Shown here piece by piece: positions 20,012 to 30,364 of a stretch of DNA of 64,000 nucleotides. The DNA is from Erwinia piriflorinigrans CFBP 5888. Its GTDB lineage: Bacteria; Pseudomonadota; Gammaproteobacteria; Enterobacterales; Enterobacteriaceae. The stretch covers positions 22,111 through 86,110 of the forward strand of contig NZ_CAHS01000004.1 of the NCBI RefSeq assembly GCF_001050515.1, read 5' to 3'. Within the stretch, counting starts at the first letter, position 1; every line of letters begins with the position of its first letter. The position numbers and the translations under genes were made by a program. The notes under the pieces were generated by a model. The model did no database searches and was not told the DNA's origin. It was given only the letters and a program-made list of their open reading frames with translations.

Positions 20012-20212
20012 ATGAAAAAACGAATTAGCCAGCTGGCCTTGATAATGGCTGCCGCGAGCCTGACGGGATGTGGTCTGAAAGGCCCGCTTTATTTTCCAAA
20101 TCAGCAGCAGGACAAGCCGAAAACCACCCAGGCAGCGCCATCGACACCTTCCGGCAGCCATGCACAACAGTCTGCCACGGCGAAAGGGCAGAGTGCGCAA
20201 CCGACTCAGTAA
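20012..20212 (+). CDS. lptM: LPS-assembly lipoprotein LptM (YifL)
   Basis: A small outer-membrane lipoprotein that associates with the LptDE translocon and helps LptD mature oxidatively. The 66-residue product has a basic N-terminus, a hydrophobic signal and the lipobox LTGC with Cys20, then the invariant GLKGPLYFP, followed by a low-complexity Gln/Pro/Thr/Ser tail. The start is uncertain: ATG 20012 gives MKKRISQ..., while an in-frame ATG at 19997 would add MSRMR. It precedes dapF as in E. coli. Confidence 0.88.
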   Translation: MKKRISQLALIMAAASLTGCGLKGPLYFPNQQQDKPKTTQAAPSTPSGSHAQQSATAKGQSAQPTQ

Positions 20213-20239
20213 ATTATGACGCACTCGGCGGAGCAGAAA

Positions 20240-21064
20240 ATGCAGTTCTCGAAAATGCACGGTCTCGGCAACGACTTCATGGTGGTGGATGCCGTTACGC
20301 AAAATGTCTATTTCTCTCCAGAACTGATCCGTCGTCTGGCCGATCGCCATCTGGGGATCGGCTTTGATCAGTTACTGATCGTCGAACCGCCTTACGATCC
20401 CGACCTCGACTTCCACTACCGTATTTTTAATGCTGACGGCAGCGAAGTGGCGCAGTGTGGTAATGGCGCGCGCTGCTTTGCCCGTTTTGTCCGGCTTAAA
20501 GGTCTGACAAATAAGAATGAGATCCGCGTCAGCACCCAGTCGGGTCGAATGGTATTGAGCATCACTCAGGATGAGTTGGTCTGCGTGAATATGGGCGAAC
20601 CTAATTTTGAACCGCAGCAGATACCGTTCCGGGCCCAAAAAGCAGAAAACATTTATCTGATGCGCGCCGTTGAACAAACCGTCATGTGTGGAGTGGTATC
20701 AATGGGTAATCCTCACTGCGTATTACAGGTTGATAACGTCAAAACGGCGGCTGTTGAAACACTCGGCCCGGTTCTGGAGAGCCACGAGCGCTTCCCGGAA
20801 CGGGTTAACGTCGGCTTTATGGAAGTGGTTCACCGTGAGCATATCCGCCTGCGCGTTTATGAACGTGGTGCGGGTGAAACCCAGGCCTGCGGCAGCGGAG
20901 CCTGTGCAGCGGTGGCGGTGGGCATCCAGCAGGGGCTGCTGGCAGAAAAAGTGCGGGTCGATTTACCCGGCGGTTCGCTGAATATTGCCTGGAAAGGGCC
21001 AGGACATCCCCTGCATATGACCGGGCCAGCCACTCACGTTTATGACGGATTTATCCATTTATGA
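20240..21064 (+). CDS. dapF: Diaminopimelate epimerase
   Basis: Interconverts LL- and meso-diaminopimelate for lysine and peptidoglycan. The 274-residue protein has the two catalytic cysteines in [16 protein letters not shown] (C73) and [10 protein letters not shown] (about C217). ATG 20240 has GGAG at 20230-20233; an upstream in-frame ATG at 20216 would add eight residues not found in the family. The stop overlaps the yigA start by four bases. Confidence 0.97.
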   Translation: MQFSKMHGLGNDFMVVDAVTQNVYFSPELIRRLADRHLGIGFDQLLIVEPPYDPDLDFHYRIFNADGSEVAQCGNGARCFARFVRLKGLTNKNEIRVSTQSGRMVLSITQDELVCVNMGEPNFEPQQIPFRAQKAENIYLMRAVEQTVMCGVVSMGNPHCVLQVDNVKTAAVETLGPVLESHERFPERVNVGFMEVVHREHIRLRVYERGAGETQACGSGACAAVAVGIQQGLLAEKVRVDLPGGSLNIAWKGPGHPLHMTGPATHVYDGFIHL

Positions 21065-21771
21065 AACAGGTCGGAGAACACGCACAGAACGCCGAAGCCA
21101 CTCTGCTGGACGATGACATCGTGAGTGATTTCCTGCGGCAAAACCCGGACTTCTTTATGCGCAATGCCCGGCAGGTCGAGCAGATGATGATACCTCACCC
21201 GGTGCGCGGTTCGGTGTCTCTGGTTGAGTGGCAGCTGAAACGTCAGCGCCATCATATCCAGCAGCTGGAGGAAGAGATCACGCTATTGATGGAGCAGGCC
21301 AGCGCGAACCAACAGCTGTTTGAGCGTTTACTCGCCTTACAGGGGCATCTGGTTTCGGCTTCCAGCCTGCATGACATGCTTAATCGTCTGCATCGCTGGG
21401 CGCGCGAATTTGGCCTGGCCGGGGCAAATATCCGTTTATTCAGCGAGAAATGGCGCATTGGAGCCCCTTCTGATTTCACCCAACTGGCACTGTCTCGCCA
21501 GGCATTTGAGCCGTTACGCATTCAGCGGCTGGGCAAGCAAAATCATTACCTCGGCAGCCTGAATGGCCCAGAATTACTGTTGCTGCTTCCGCAGGCAAAA
21601 GCGATCGGTTCGGTGGCCGTGTCGCTGTTAGGTGAAGACGGCGATCTTGGCGTGCTGATTTTCAGCAGCCGTGACGGCCAGCATTATCAGTCCGGTATGG
21701 GAACGGTGCTGTTACAGCATCTGTCCGTGATGCTGCCACAGCTGCTGTCGCGTTGGATTGAGCGCGTGTGA
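21061..21771 (+). CDS. yigA: DUF484 family protein YigA
   Basis: A 236-residue GAF-like cytoplasmic protein of unknown function, always next to xerC in gamma-proteobacteria. Features are the N-terminal [19 protein letters not shown], a coiled-coil region near residues 57-90 ([23 protein letters not shown]) and a C-terminal GAF-type core ([25 protein letters not shown]). Four-base overlaps with dapF upstream and xerC downstream place it in one translation-coupled unit. Confidence 0.92.
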   Translation: MKQVGEHAQNAEATLLDDDIVSDFLRQNPDFFMRNARQVEQMMIPHPVRGSVSLVEWQLKRQRHHIQQLEEEITLLMEQASANQQLFERLLALQGHLVSASSLHDMLNRLHRWAREFGLAGANIRLFSEKWRIGAPSDFTQLALSRQAFEPLRIQRLGKQNHYLGSLNGPELLLLLPQAKAIGSVAVSLLGEDGDLGVLIFSSRDGQHYQSGMGTVLLQHLSVMLPQLLSRWIERV

Positions 21772-22676
21772 ACAGCGTATCCCCTCTGCTTGCTGCCGTA
21801 GAGGGTTTTCTGCGCTTTTTAAAAGTGGAGCGTCAGCTTAGTCCGCTCACCCAGATCAACTATCGCCGTCAGCTTAGCGCGCTTATTGTCCTGCTCGACG
21901 AACTCAGGGTCAGTGACTGGGCGCGACTGGATGCCGCACTGGTACGTTCTCTGGCCGCACGTAGTACCCGCAGTGGATTAAAACCTGCCAGCCTTGCCCT
22001 GCGCCTTTCTGCATTACGCAGCTTTCTTGACTGGCTGGTGAGCCAGGGCGTGATCAAAGCCAACCCGGCGAAAGGCGTGGCCACGCCGCGTGCGGCACGC
22101 CATCTGCCGAAAAACATGGATGTCGATGAAGTGAATCGCCTGCTGGAGATCGATCTTAACGATCCGCTGGCGGTACGCGATCGCGCCATGCTGGAGGTAA
22201 TGTATGGTGCCGGGCTGCGTTTATCCGAACTGGTGGGCATTGACCTCGGGCATCTCGATCTGGCGTCCGGCGAGGTATGGGTTGTGGGTAAAGGGAGCAA
22301 AGAGCGCCGCCTGCCGATGGGGCGTACTGCCGTATACTGGATTGAAAACTGGCTGGAAATGCGCGAACTGTTTGACCCGGAAGACAACGCTCTGTTCCTG
22401 TCGAATAAAGGCAAGCGCATTTCGACACGGAATGTGCAAAAGCGCTTTGCCGAATGGGGAGTGAAGCAGGGCTTATCCAGCCATATTCATCCGCATAAGC
22501 TGCGGCATTCATTCGCCACGCATATGCTGGAATCGAGTGGCGATCTGCGTGCGGTGCAGGAGCTGCTAGGTCATGCTAACCTGACCACCACCCAGATCTA
22601 TACACATCTCGACTTTCAACACCTGGCATCAGTTTATGATGCTGCTCATCCCCGTGCGAAACGAGGAAAATCCTGA
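21768..22676 (+). CDS. xerC: Site-specific tyrosine recombinase XerC
   Basis: Resolves chromosome dimers at dif with XerD and FtsK. The 302-residue protein has an N-terminal SAM-like core-binding domain ([23 protein letters not shown]) and a catalytic domain with Arg in [10 protein letters not shown], Lys in [10 protein letters not shown], HxxR in [12 protein letters not shown], a second His in [11 protein letters not shown] and the Tyr nucleophile in IYTHLD. All catalytic residues are present. It shares base 22676 with the start of yigB. Confidence 0.97.
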   Translation: MNSVSPLLAAVEGFLRFLKVERQLSPLTQINYRRQLSALIVLLDELRVSDWARLDAALVRSLAARSTRSGLKPASLALRLSALRSFLDWLVSQGVIKANPAKGVATPRAARHLPKNMDVDEVNRLLEIDLNDPLAVRDRAMLEVMYGAGLRLSELVGIDLGHLDLASGEVWVVGKGSKERRLPMGRTAVYWIENWLEMRELFDPEDNALFLSNKGKRISTRNVQKRFAEWGVKQGLSSHIHPHKLRHSFATHMLESSGDLRAVQELLGHANLTTTQIYTHLDFQHLASVYDAAHPRAKRGKS

Positions 22677-23392
22677 TGCACTTTTACCGCTCGCTGCGTC
22701 CTATTGCGGCCATGACCTTCGACCTCGACGATACCCTGTATGACAATTTCCCAGTGATCCGCCGCACCACGCAGGCCTCTCATGCCGCGTTGCAGGCACA
22801 TCATCCGGCGCTACAGGACTTTAGCGTGCAGCAGTATCAGCAGGTGCGTGAACGGCTGCTGGCCGCTGAGCCGGAAATTTATCACGACGTGACGGAATGG
22901 CGGCGTCGCGCCGTCGAACAATCGATGCTGGATGTCGGTATCCCTTCCGCACAGGCAGCCAGCGGTGCGCATACCGTCATGGACGTTTTCGCTCACTGGC
23001 GTAGCCAGATTGACGTGCCCACAGAAACGCACAATACGCTGGCCTCGCTGGCCGCGCGGATACCGCTGGTGGCGATCACCAACGGTAACGCTGAACCTCA
23101 TCTGTGCGGACTGGATAAATACTTCCAGTTTATTTTACGTGCCGGGCCAGATGGTCGCGCCAAGCCCTGGCAGGACATGTATCACCGTGCTGCTGAACGC
23201 CTGAACCTGCGCCCGGAACATATCCTGCATATCGGTGACGATCTGACGACCGATGTGGCTGGCGCAGTACGCTCCGGGATGCAGGCGTGCTGGATTAACC
23301 TGCATGAAGGGAATCTGATGCACATCAATGATTCCCGTCTGCTCCCCACGCTGGAAATTTCGCAGTTGGCATCGCTGACTGCGCTGATATAA
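22676..23392 (+). CDS. yigB: HAD-family phosphatase YigB
   Basis: Haloacid-dehalogenase phosphatase; the E. coli protein dephosphorylates FMN and the riboflavin intermediate 5-amino-6-(5-phosphoribitylamino)uracil. The 238-residue protein shows motif [10 protein letters not shown] near residue 17, motif II as AITNGN, and motifs III/IV as [13 protein letters not shown]. The start overlaps the xerC stop. The LexA-like box of uvrD begins four bases after its stop. Confidence 0.94.
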   Translation: MHFYRSLRPIAAMTFDLDDTLYDNFPVIRRTTQASHAALQAHHPALQDFSVQQYQQVRERLLAAEPEIYHDVTEWRRRAVEQSMLDVGIPSAQAASGAHTVMDVFAHWRSQIDVPTETHNTLASLAARIPLVAITNGNAEPHLCGLDKYFQFILRAGPDGRAKPWQDMYHRAAERLNLRPEHILHIGDDLTTDVAGAVRSGMQACWINLHEGNLMHINDSRLLPTLEISQLASLTALI

Positions 23393-23396
23393 TAAC

Positions 23397-23412
23397 CTGG
23401 TTATTTAACCAG
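23397..23412 (+). promoter_or_regulatory. LexA-like SOS box upstream of uvrD
   Basis: The perfect 16-bp palindrome CTGGTTATTTAACCAG fits the CTG-N10-CAG LexA framework with an A/T-rich core, in the place where E. coli uvrD has its SOS box. It departs from the CTGT/ACAG consensus with CTGG/CCAG; the E. coli uvrD box also ends in CCAG. It begins four bases after the yigB stop and ends 37 bases before the uvrD start. Confidence 0.6.
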
Positions 23413-23449
23413 TGGAGCGGCCTGCCGCTCCCGATCCCTGATGGTGCCT

Positions 23450-25612
23450 ATGGACGTTTCTGACCTGCTCGATAGCTTGAATGACAAACAACGTGAAGCC
23501 GTGGCCGCGCCGCGCAGTAATCTGCTGGTGCTGGCCGGAGCGGGCAGTGGCAAAACGCGCGTGCTGGTACATCGCATCGCCTGGCTGATGGCGGTAGAAA
23601 ACTGTTCTCCTCATTCGATCATGGCGGTAACGTTCACCAACAAGGCGGCGGCGGAAATGCGCCATCGTATTGAACAGCTGATTGGCACCAGCCAGGGCGG
23701 CATGTGGATCGGCACCTTCCACGGTCTGGCGCACCGCTTACTGCGTGCGCACCATCTGGATGCCAACCTGCCGCAGGACTTCCAGATCCTCGACAGTGAA
23801 GATCAGCTACGCCTGCTGAAACGCCTGATTAAAGCGATGAATCTGGATGAGAAGCAGTGGCCAGCCCGTCAGGGGATGTGGTACATCAACGGCAAGAAAG
23901 ACGAAGGCCTGCGTCCGAAGCATATTGAAAGCTACGGCAACCCGATTGAGCAAACCTGGCTGCGTATTTACCAGGCCTACCAGGAGGCATGCGATCGCGC
24001 CGGGCTGGTGGATTTCGCCGAGCTGCTGCTGCGTGCGCACGAGCTGTGGCTGAATAAACCGCATATCCTTAACCACTATCGTGAAAGGTTCACCAACATC
24101 CTGGTGGACGAATTCCAGGATACCAACAATATCCAGTATGCCTGGATCCGTATGCTGGCCGGTGACACGGGGAAAGTGATTATCGTCGGTGATGACGATC
24201 AGTCGATCTACGGCTGGCGTGGGGCGCAGGTGGAAAATATCCAGCGCTTCCTGAACGATTTCCCGGCGGCAGAAACCATTCGTCTTGAGCAGAACTACCG
24301 TTCGACGAACAACATCCTGAAAGCCGCGAATACCCTGATTGCCAACAACAACGGCCGCTTGGGTAAAGAGCTGTGGACCGAAGACAGCGACGGCGAGCCC
24401 ATTGCGATTTACTGCGCCTTTAACGAGCTGGATGAAGCGCGCTTTGTGGTTAATCGCATCAAGGTATGGATGGAGAAGGGCGGAGCGCTGAATGACTGCG
24501 CCATCCTGTACCGCAGTAACGCCCAGTCGCGCGTGCTGGAAGAAGCACTGTTACAAACCAGCATGCCGTACCGTATTTATGGCGGCATGCGCTTCTTCGA
24601 ACGCCAGGAAATCAAGGATTCTCTCGCCTATCTGCGCCTGATCTCCAACCGTAATGACGATGCGGCTTTTGAGCGCGTGGTGAATACCCCCACGCGCGGT
24701 ATCGGCGACCGCACGCTTGATGTGGTTCGCCAGACGGCGCGTGAGCGCCAGCTGACCTTATGGCAAACCGCCCGCGCGCTGTTACAGGAAAAAGCGCTGG
24801 CCGGGCGTGCGGCTTCCGCACTGCAACGTTTCACCGAACTGGTGGACTCGCTGGCGCACGAAACCAGCGAAATGCCGCTGCACGTTCAGACGGATCGGGT
24901 CATTAAAGACTCCGGCCTGTGGCTGATGTACGAGCAGGAGAAAGGCGAGAAGGGCCAGGCGCGTATCGAAAACCTTGAAGAACTGGTCAATGCCACCCGC
25001 CAGTACAGCTATCAGGATGAGGATGAAGACCTGATGCCGCTACAGGCATTTTTGTCTCATGCCGCGCTGGAAGCGGGGGAAGGACAGGCCGATAAGTGGC
25101 AGGACGCCGTGCAGCTGATGACCATGCACGCCGCGAAAGGTCTTGAATTTATGCAGGTATTCATCGTCGGCATGGAGGAAGGCATGTTCCCCAGCCAGAT
25201 GTCGCTTGAAGAGGGCGGCCGACTGGAAGAGGAGCGCCGTCTTGCCTATGTCGGCGTGACGCGGGCGATGCAGAAGCTGACGCTGACCTACGCTGAAACC
25301 CGGCGGTTGTACGGCAAGGAGGTCTATCATCGGCCTTCGCGCTTTATTGGAGAGCTGCCGGAGGAGTGTGTCGAAGAGGTGCGACTGCGTGCCAGCGTCA
25401 GTCGGCCGGTCAGCCATCAGCGTATGGGCACGCCGGTGGCGAAAAATGACAGCGGCTTTGCCCTCGGCCAGCGGGTACACCATGCGAAATTTGGCGAAGG
25501 GACGATCGTCAACCTCGAAGGCAGCGGTGAGCATAGCCGTCTACAGGTGGCGTTTCAGGGCCAGGGAATTAAATGGCTGGTCGCCGCATACGCCAAATTG
25601 GAAGCAATGTAA
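23450..25612 (+). CDS. uvrD: DNA helicase II
   Basis: 3'-5' SF1A helicase acting in nucleotide-excision and mismatch repair and in transcription-coupled repair. The 720-residue protein has the Walker A motif AGAGSGKT with K35, Walker B DEFQDT, motif III GDDDQSIYGWRGA, motif IV QNYRST and motif VI YVGVTRAM. The C-terminal Tudor-like RNA-polymerase-binding segment is present (HHAKFGEGTIVNLEGSGEHSRLQV). I chose ATG 23450 (MDVSDLL) over the in-frame ATG 23441. Confidence 0.97.
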   Translation: MDVSDLLDSLNDKQREAVAAPRSNLLVLAGAGSGKTRVLVHRIAWLMAVENCSPHSIMAVTFTNKAAAEMRHRIEQLIGTSQGGMWIGTFHGLAHRLLRAHHLDANLPQDFQILDSEDQLRLLKRLIKAMNLDEKQWPARQGMWYINGKKDEGLRPKHIESYGNPIEQTWLRIYQAYQEACDRAGLVDFAELLLRAHELWLNKPHILNHYRERFTNILVDEFQDTNNIQYAWIRMLAGDTGKVIIVGDDDQSIYGWRGAQVENIQRFLNDFPAAETIRLEQNYRSTNNILKAANTLIANNNGRLGKELWTEDSDGEPIAIYCAFNELDEARFVVNRIKVWMEKGGALNDCAILYRSNAQSRVLEEALLQTSMPYRIYGGMRFFERQEIKDSLAYLRLISNRNDDAAFERVVNTPTRGIGDRTLDVVRQTARERQLTLWQTARALLQEKALAGRAASALQRFTELVDSLAHETSEMPLHVQTDRVIKDSGLWLMYEQEKGEKGQARIENLEELVNATRQYSYQDEDEDLMPLQAFLSHAALEAGEGQADKWQDAVQLMTMHAAKGLEFMQVFIVGMEEGMFPSQMSLEEGGRLEEERRLAYVGVTRAMQKLTLTYAETRRLYGKEVYHRPSRFIGELPEECVEEVRLRASVSRPVSHQRMGTPVAKNDSGFALGQRVHHAKFGEGTIVNLEGSGEHSRLQVAFQGQGIKWLVAAYAKLEAM

Positions 25613-25644
25613 TAGCGGACGGGGCGCACGGGCCTGCTGCTGGC

Positions 25645-25673
25645 TTGACGCCTTTTTCGTCTCGGCGTAACAT
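25645..25673 (+). promoter_or_regulatory. Promoter of corA
   Basis: TTGACG, a 17-base spacer and TAACAT, giving a predicted start near 25680 and an unusually long leader of about 230 bases before corA. Confidence 0.7.
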
Positions 25674-25705
25674 GCGCCCATCACTATCATAAGAGGACAT
25701 TCGCC

Positions 25706-25762
25706 TTGGACACACCCAGTAGATACTGGCTCACTGACCTGGACAACAGGTACAACTCCTAA
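25706..25762 (+). CDS. Putative corA leader peptide
   Basis: A short frame of 18 codons starting with TTG, preceded by AAGAGGA at 25691-25697. The peptide reads as (M)DTPSRYWLTDLDNRYNS. It lies in the corA leader and its stop overlaps the start of the 25761-25788 hairpin. A translated leader ORF (corL) is known to control corA transcription in Salmonella by affecting Rho-dependent termination. That this is its counterpart is inference from position and layout. Confidence 0.55.
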   Translation: MDTPSRYWLTDLDNRYNS

Positions 25763-25788
25763 GGCTATCCTCCTTTGCCGATAGCCTT
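25761..25788 (+). promoter_or_regulatory. Leader hairpin between the leader ORF and corA
   Basis: Perfect 9-bp stem AAGGCTATC/GATAGCCTT with a ten-base loop, starting within the stop codon of the leader ORF. There is no T-run, so it is not an intrinsic terminator. A ribosome finishing the leader ORF would cover the 5' arm, consistent with a translation-responsive switch. Confidence 0.55.
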
Positions 25789-25909
25789 CGTGGTTGTTGG
25801 CGATGCTATTTTCCCGTCGCTGTGAGTCCTTCCCTATCTCTGACTGAAACGCATGTTTCCGTGTTCGAGCGCTTTGTCCCAATCATCACTGCGAATTGGG
25901 AATACAGCC

Positions 25910-26869
25910 ATGCTGAGCGCATTTAAACTGGATAAAAGCCGTCTGACTCGTCTTGAACTGGATGATGCGGGTGGTAGAGACGATCTGAGCGATTCCGTTT
26001 GGGTGGATCTGATTGAACCCGAAGATGCCGAACGCGCACGCGTTCAGGACGAACTGGGCCAGGTCCTGGCAACCAGCCCGGAGCTGGAAGATATCGAAGC
26101 CTCTGCGCGTTTCTTTGAAGATGAAGACGGTCTGCATATCCACTCCTTTTTCTTTTATGAAGATGCTGAAGATCATGCCGGTAACTCGACGGTGGCCTTC
26201 ACTATCCGTGAAGGGCGTCTGTACACCCTGCGTGAGCGCGAGCTTCCGGCGTTTCGCCTTTACCGTATGCGTGCACGTAGTCAAACCCTGATCGACGGCA
26301 ATGCCTTTGAGCTGTTGTTGGATCTGTTTGAAACCAAAATTGAGCAGCTGGCGGACGAGATCGAAACCGTTTATAGCGATCTGGAAAAACTCAGCCGGGT
26401 GATTATGGAAGGGAAGCAGGGCGATGAGTTTGACGCCGCCCTGTCGACGCTGGCCGGACAGGAGGATGTTGGCTGGAAGGTGCGTCTGTGTCTGATGGAC
26501 ACCCAGCGAGCGCTGAATTTCCTGGTACGAAAAGCGCGGCTGCCGGGTAATCAGCTGGAGCAGGCGCGTGAGGTTCTGCGCGATATCGAATCCCTGCTGC
26601 CGCACAATGAGTCGCTGTTCCAGAAGGTCAACTTCCTGATGCAGGCGGCGATGGGCTTTATCAATATTGAACAAAGCCGCATTATCAAAATCTTCTCGGT
26701 CGTTTCGGTGGTGTTCCTGCCGCCTACGCTGGTGGCATCAAGCTACGGCATGAACTTTGAATTTATGCCGGAGCTGAAGTGGAGCCTGGGTTATCCGGGG
26801 GCGATTGTCCTGATGATCCTCGCCGGGCTGGCACCTTATGCTTACTTTAAGCGCAAAAACTGGCTGTAG
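25910..26869 (+). CDS. corA: Magnesium/cobalt transport protein CorA
   Basis: Constitutive Mg2+ channel (also Co2+, Ni2+), a homopentamer in the inner membrane. The 319-residue protein has a large acidic cytoplasmic domain, a long stalk helix and two C-terminal transmembrane helices ([38 protein letters not shown]) joined by the signature YGMN and the EFMPEL loop. It ends in the basic FKRKNWL. The ATG at 25910 gives MLSAFKLD, matching the family start. Confidence 0.97.
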   Translation: MLSAFKLDKSRLTRLELDDAGGRDDLSDSVWVDLIEPEDAERARVQDELGQVLATSPELEDIEASARFFEDEDGLHIHSFFFYEDAEDHAGNSTVAFTIREGRLYTLRERELPAFRLYRMRARSQTLIDGNAFELLLDLFETKIEQLADEIETVYSDLEKLSRVIMEGKQGDEFDAALSTLAGQEDVGWKVRLCLMDTQRALNFLVRKARLPGNQLEQAREVLRDIESLLPHNESLFQKVNFLMQAAMGFINIEQSRIIKIFSVVSVVFLPPTLVASSYGMNFEFMPELKWSLGYPGAIVLMILAGLAPYAYFKRKNWL

Positions 26870-26888
26870 ATCACCCGCCGTTTCTTCT

Positions 26889-27359
26889 TCAACCGACCAG
26901 ATAAGTCGCGCTGGCGCTGGCAATATGTACGCCAGCGTCATTATGCAGCTCAACCCTTGCAACGGAGATCTTGTTACCACCGCGCAACAGGCTGCTGCTG
27001 GCAATAAAGTGTTCCCCGCGTCCTGGCCGCAGATAATCCACCCGCAGGTCGATGGTGCCCATACGCGACAGGCGCTGGCGCAGTTCGTCTTCGTGAATGC
27101 TTTGCTGGCGGGTCAGGGCGCTACTGACACACACCAGACCGGCAGCCACATCCAGTACTGAGGCGATAACGCCACCGTGCAAAATGGCCTGGGCGGTATT
27201 ACCGACCAACGTAGGCTGATTAACCAGGCTTAACTGTGCGAATTCGGATTCAAGACGGTCCAGTGTCAGACCAAGTTGACGATTAAACGGCATATCATAA
27301 ACAAAAATCTTGCCAATCAGACGGCGCGCGGCCATCGGGTCTAAAGTGAGCACGGACAT
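26889..27359 (-). CDS. yigI: YigI, PaaI-type acyl-CoA thioesterase
   Basis: A 156-residue hot-dog fold protein; E. coli YigI acts as a medium/long-chain acyl-CoA thioesterase. The helix region [20 protein letters not shown] holds the HGG motif and the downstream Asp typical of PaaI-like thioesterases, and a second strand region reads [13 protein letters not shown]. Convergent with corA, divergent from pldA. E. coli carries yigF, yigG and rarD between corA and yigI; they are absent here. Confidence 0.9.
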   Translation of the reverse strand: MSVLTLDPMAARRLIGKIFVYDMPFNRQLGLTLDRLESEFAQLSLVNQPTLVGNTAQAILHGGVIASVLDVAAGLVCVSSALTRQQSIHEDELRQRLSRMGTIDLRVDYLRPGRGEHFIASSSLLRGGNKISVARVELHNDAGVHIASASATYLVG

Positions 27360-27531
27360 GATAACAAAGTTCCTTCTGACGCAGTCGACCTGAAAATGTT
27401 AACCGGAAGGCATATTTTATGCTGAATATTCAGCCGTTTCTATATTCGGAAATATGGACTCATAGACTAAGAATTTTCTGTGTAGAATGGCGTGCTTTGA
27501 ACCACCTTATCTGCCTCTCCCGGGAGAATAT

Positions 27532-28410
27532 ATGACTCTGCTGAAAGGACTGCTGGCAACCGCTCTGCTGTTGCCGACGTTAGTAGTGGCTCAGGAAGCC
27601 ACGATTAAACAGGTGCATGACCAGCCTGCGGTGCCTGGCAGTATTATCGCCAATCTGCTGGAAAAACATGACAACCCCTTCGTGATGTACCCTTACGAAA
27701 GTAATTATCTGCTGTATACCGACACCAGCAACCTGAATAAAGAAGCGATTCGGACTTACAGCTGGAGCGATAAAGCCAAGCACGATGAGGTGAAATTTCA
27801 GCTGAGCCTGGCATTCCCGCTGTGGCGCGGTATTGTTGGCGACAACTCAGTGCTGGCCGCTTCCTATACGCAGAAATCCTGGTGGCAGCTCTCCAACCGC
27901 AGCGAATCTTCACCCTTTCGTGAGACCGATTATGAGCCACAAATTTTTCTCGGCTGGGCCACGGACTACCGCTTTGCTGGATGGACATTACGTGACGTCG
28001 AAACCGGTTTCAATCATCAGTCTAACGGACGTTCTGAACCCACATCCCGCAGCTGGAACCGGGTTTATGCCCGTCTGATGGCGGAAAACGGCAACTGGCT
28101 GGTAGAAGTTAAACCCTGGTACCGTCTTCCAGAAAGTGAAAATAATGACGATAACCCGGATATCACCAAGTACATGGGGTATTATCGCCTGACGGTGGGC
28201 TACCAGTTGGGTGACAGCATCTTCAGCCTGAAGAGCAACTACAACTGGAACAGCGGCTACGGCGGTGCCGAGCTGGGCTGGAGCTATCCACTGACAGAAC
28301 ATGTGCGCTTTTATACCCAAGTGTTCAGCGGGTACGGGGAATCCCTTATCGACTACAACCATCGCCAAACGCGCGTGGGTGTCGGCGTAACGCTTAACGA
28401 CCTGTTCTAA
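27532..28410 (+). CDS. pldA: Outer-membrane phospholipase A
   Basis: Outer-membrane beta-barrel enzyme (PLA1/PLA2) that removes phospholipids mislocalised to the outer leaflet and so guards outer-membrane asymmetry. The 292-residue precursor has a signal peptide with a likely cut after VVA at residue 20. The catalytic residues are H162 and S164 in GFNHQSNGRSEP and N176 in SRSWNR, the same precursor numbers as E. coli. The protein ends with a terminal aromatic (LNDLF) as barrel proteins do. ATG 27532 has GGGAGAA upstream. Confidence 0.95.
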   Translation: MTLLKGLLATALLLPTLVVAQEATIKQVHDQPAVPGSIIANLLEKHDNPFVMYPYESNYLLYTDTSNLNKEAIRTYSWSDKAKHDEVKFQLSLAFPLWRGIVGDNSVLAASYTQKSWWQLSNRSESSPFRETDYEPQIFLGWATDYRFAGWTLRDVETGFNHQSNGRSEPTSRSWNRVYARLMAENGNWLVEVKPWYRLPESENNDDNPDITKYMGYYRLTVGYQLGDSIFSLKSNYNWNSGYGGAELGWSYPLTEHVRFYTQVFSGYGESLIDYNHRQTRVGVGVTLNDLF

Positions 28411-28473
28411 GGTTACAGCAACCGGGCAGTGCTGCCCGGTTGGAATTTATGTCATTGCAGATATGGGGACAAT

Positions 28474-30306
28474 GTGTCTACGGCAGCAGTCATCAATAAC
28501 GAAGCGCTGGCAGACCAGGTATTGCGTGATACCTTCGGCTATCAGCAGTTTCGCCCGGGACAACAAGCCATCATCCAGGAGTCGTTGAACGGACGTGACT
28601 GTCTGGTGGTGATGCCAACCGGTGGGGGTAAATCGCTCTGCTATCAGATCCCGGCGCTGGTGCGTCAGGGGCTGACGCTGGTGGTTTCCCCGCTGATCTC
28701 GCTGATGAAAGATCAGGTCGATCAGCTGTTGGCCAATGGGGTGGCAGCAGCCTGCCTCAATTCGACGCAAAACCGTGAAGAACAGCAAAACGTCATGGCT
28801 GGCTGTCGTAGCGGAAAAGTGCGTTTGCTCTACATCGCGCCTGAACGCCTGATGATGGACAACTTCCTTGAGCAGCTCACGCACTGTCACCCGGCAATGC
28901 TGGCGGTGGATGAAGCGCATTGTATCTCGCAGTGGGGTCACGATTTCCGCCCAGAATATGGCGCTCTGGGCCAGCTGCGTCAACGGCTGCCCGATGTGCC
29001 GGTGATGGCATTGACGGCCACAGCTGATGAAACCACGCGTAACGATATTGCCCGCCTGCTACAGCTCAACGATCCGCTGATCCAGATCAGCAGTTTTGAT
29101 CGACCGAATATTCGCTATACGCTGGTGGAAAAATTTAAGCCAACTGAACAGCTGCTGCGCTACGTTCAGGACCAACGCGGCAAGTGCGGTATTATTTACT
29201 GCAACAGCCGGGCGAAGGTTGAAGATACTGCGGCCCGTTTACAGAGTCGGGGTTTGAGCGTCGGGGCTTACCACGCCGGAATGGACAACGCGCACCGCGC
29301 CCAGGTGCAGGAAGCATTCCAGCGTGATGACCTGCAAATCGTCGTGGCGACGGTGGCGTTCGGGATGGGCATCAACAAGCCCAACGTGCGCTTTGTGGTT
29401 CACTTCGATATCCCACGTAATATCGAGTCCTATTACCAGGAAACCGGACGCGCCGGGCGTGATGGCCTGCCTGCTGAGGCGCTGTTACTGTACGACCCGG
29501 CGGATATGGCCTGGCTGCGCCGCTGTCTGGAAGAGAAGGTTCAGGGGCCGCTGCTGGACATTGAGCGCCATAAGTTGAATGCGATGGGAGCCTTTGCCGA
29601 GGCGCAAACCTGTCGCCGTCTGGTGCTGTTGAACTACTTCGGTGAAGGACGTCAGCAGGCGTGCGATAACTGTGATATCTGCCTTGACCCACCCCGGCGC
29701 TACGATGGCCTGGTCGAAGCGCAAAAAGCGCTTTCCTGCGTTTATCGCGTGGGCCAGCGCTTTGGCATGGGGTATATCGTCGAGATCCTGCGCGGTGCCA
29801 ATAACCAGCGTATTCGCGATATGCAGCACGATAAGCTGCCCGTATATGGCATTGGCCGCGATCAAAGCCATGAACACTGGACCAGCGTGCTGCGCCAGCT
29901 GATCCATCTCGGTTTGATGACGCAGAATATCGCCATGTACTCTGCCTTGCAGTTAACCGAAGCGGCCCGTCCGGTGCTGCGGGGTGAAGTATCCCTGTTG
30001 CTGGCCGTACCGCGCCTGGTGAGCGTGAAAACACGCAGCAGCAGCCAGAAATCCTACGGCGGCAACTACGACCGCAAGCTGTTTGCGAAGTTGCGTAAAC
30101 TGCGCAAGGCGATCGCTGATGAGGATAATCTTCCGCCGTACGTGGTATTTAATGACGCAACGCTGATTGAAATGGCGGAGCAGATGCCGATCACCGCGTC
30201 AGAGATGCTGAGTGTTAACGGCGTCGGGCACAAAAAGCTGGAGCGCTTTGGTAGGCCGTTTCTGATGATGATCAAAGAGCATGTTGACGGCGGTGACGAA
30301 GAGTAA
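28474..30306 (+). CDS. recQ: ATP-dependent DNA helicase RecQ
   Basis: 3'-5' SF2 helicase of the RecF recombination pathway. From GTG 28474 the product has 610 residues against 609 in E. coli. Motifs are the N-terminal [10 protein letters not shown], Walker A MPTGGGKS (K53), [14 protein letters not shown], the motif VI region [10 protein letters not shown], the zinc cysteines [24 protein letters not shown] and a C-terminal HRDC domain ([19 protein letters not shown]). GGGGA lies four to five bases before the GTG, close but usable. Confidence 0.96.
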   Translation: MSTAAVINNEALADQVLRDTFGYQQFRPGQQAIIQESLNGRDCLVVMPTGGGKSLCYQIPALVRQGLTLVVSPLISLMKDQVDQLLANGVAAACLNSTQNREEQQNVMAGCRSGKVRLLYIAPERLMMDNFLEQLTHCHPAMLAVDEAHCISQWGHDFRPEYGALGQLRQRLPDVPVMALTATADETTRNDIARLLQLNDPLIQISSFDRPNIRYTLVEKFKPTEQLLRYVQDQRGKCGIIYCNSRAKVEDTAARLQSRGLSVGAYHAGMDNAHRAQVQEAFQRDDLQIVVATVAFGMGINKPNVRFVVHFDIPRNIESYYQETGRAGRDGLPAEALLLYDPADMAWLRRCLEEKVQGPLLDIERHKLNAMGAFAEAQTCRRLVLLNYFGEGRQQACDNCDICLDPPRRYDGLVEAQKALSCVYRVGQRFGMGYIVEILRGANNQRIRDMQHDKLPVYGIGRDQSHEHWTSVLRQLIHLGLMTQNIAMYSALQLTEAARPVLRGEVSLLLAVPRLVSVKTRSSSQKSYGGNYDRKLFAKLRKLRKAIADEDNLPPYVVFNDATLIEMAEQMPITASEMLSVNGVGHKKLERFGRPFLMMIKEHVDGGDEE

Positions 30307-30331
30307 TCTCTGCGGCGCAGGTCACGAAAAA

Positions 30332-30362
30332 GCAGGCTGCTGGCGCGGAGCCTGCATTTTTT
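30332..30362 (+). terminator. Terminator after recQ
   Basis: Stem GCAGGCT/AGCCTGC with a ten-base loop followed by TTTTTT, 26 bases after the recQ stop. It lies just before the end of the convergent rhtB. Confidence 0.85.
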
Positions 30363-30364
30363 AT

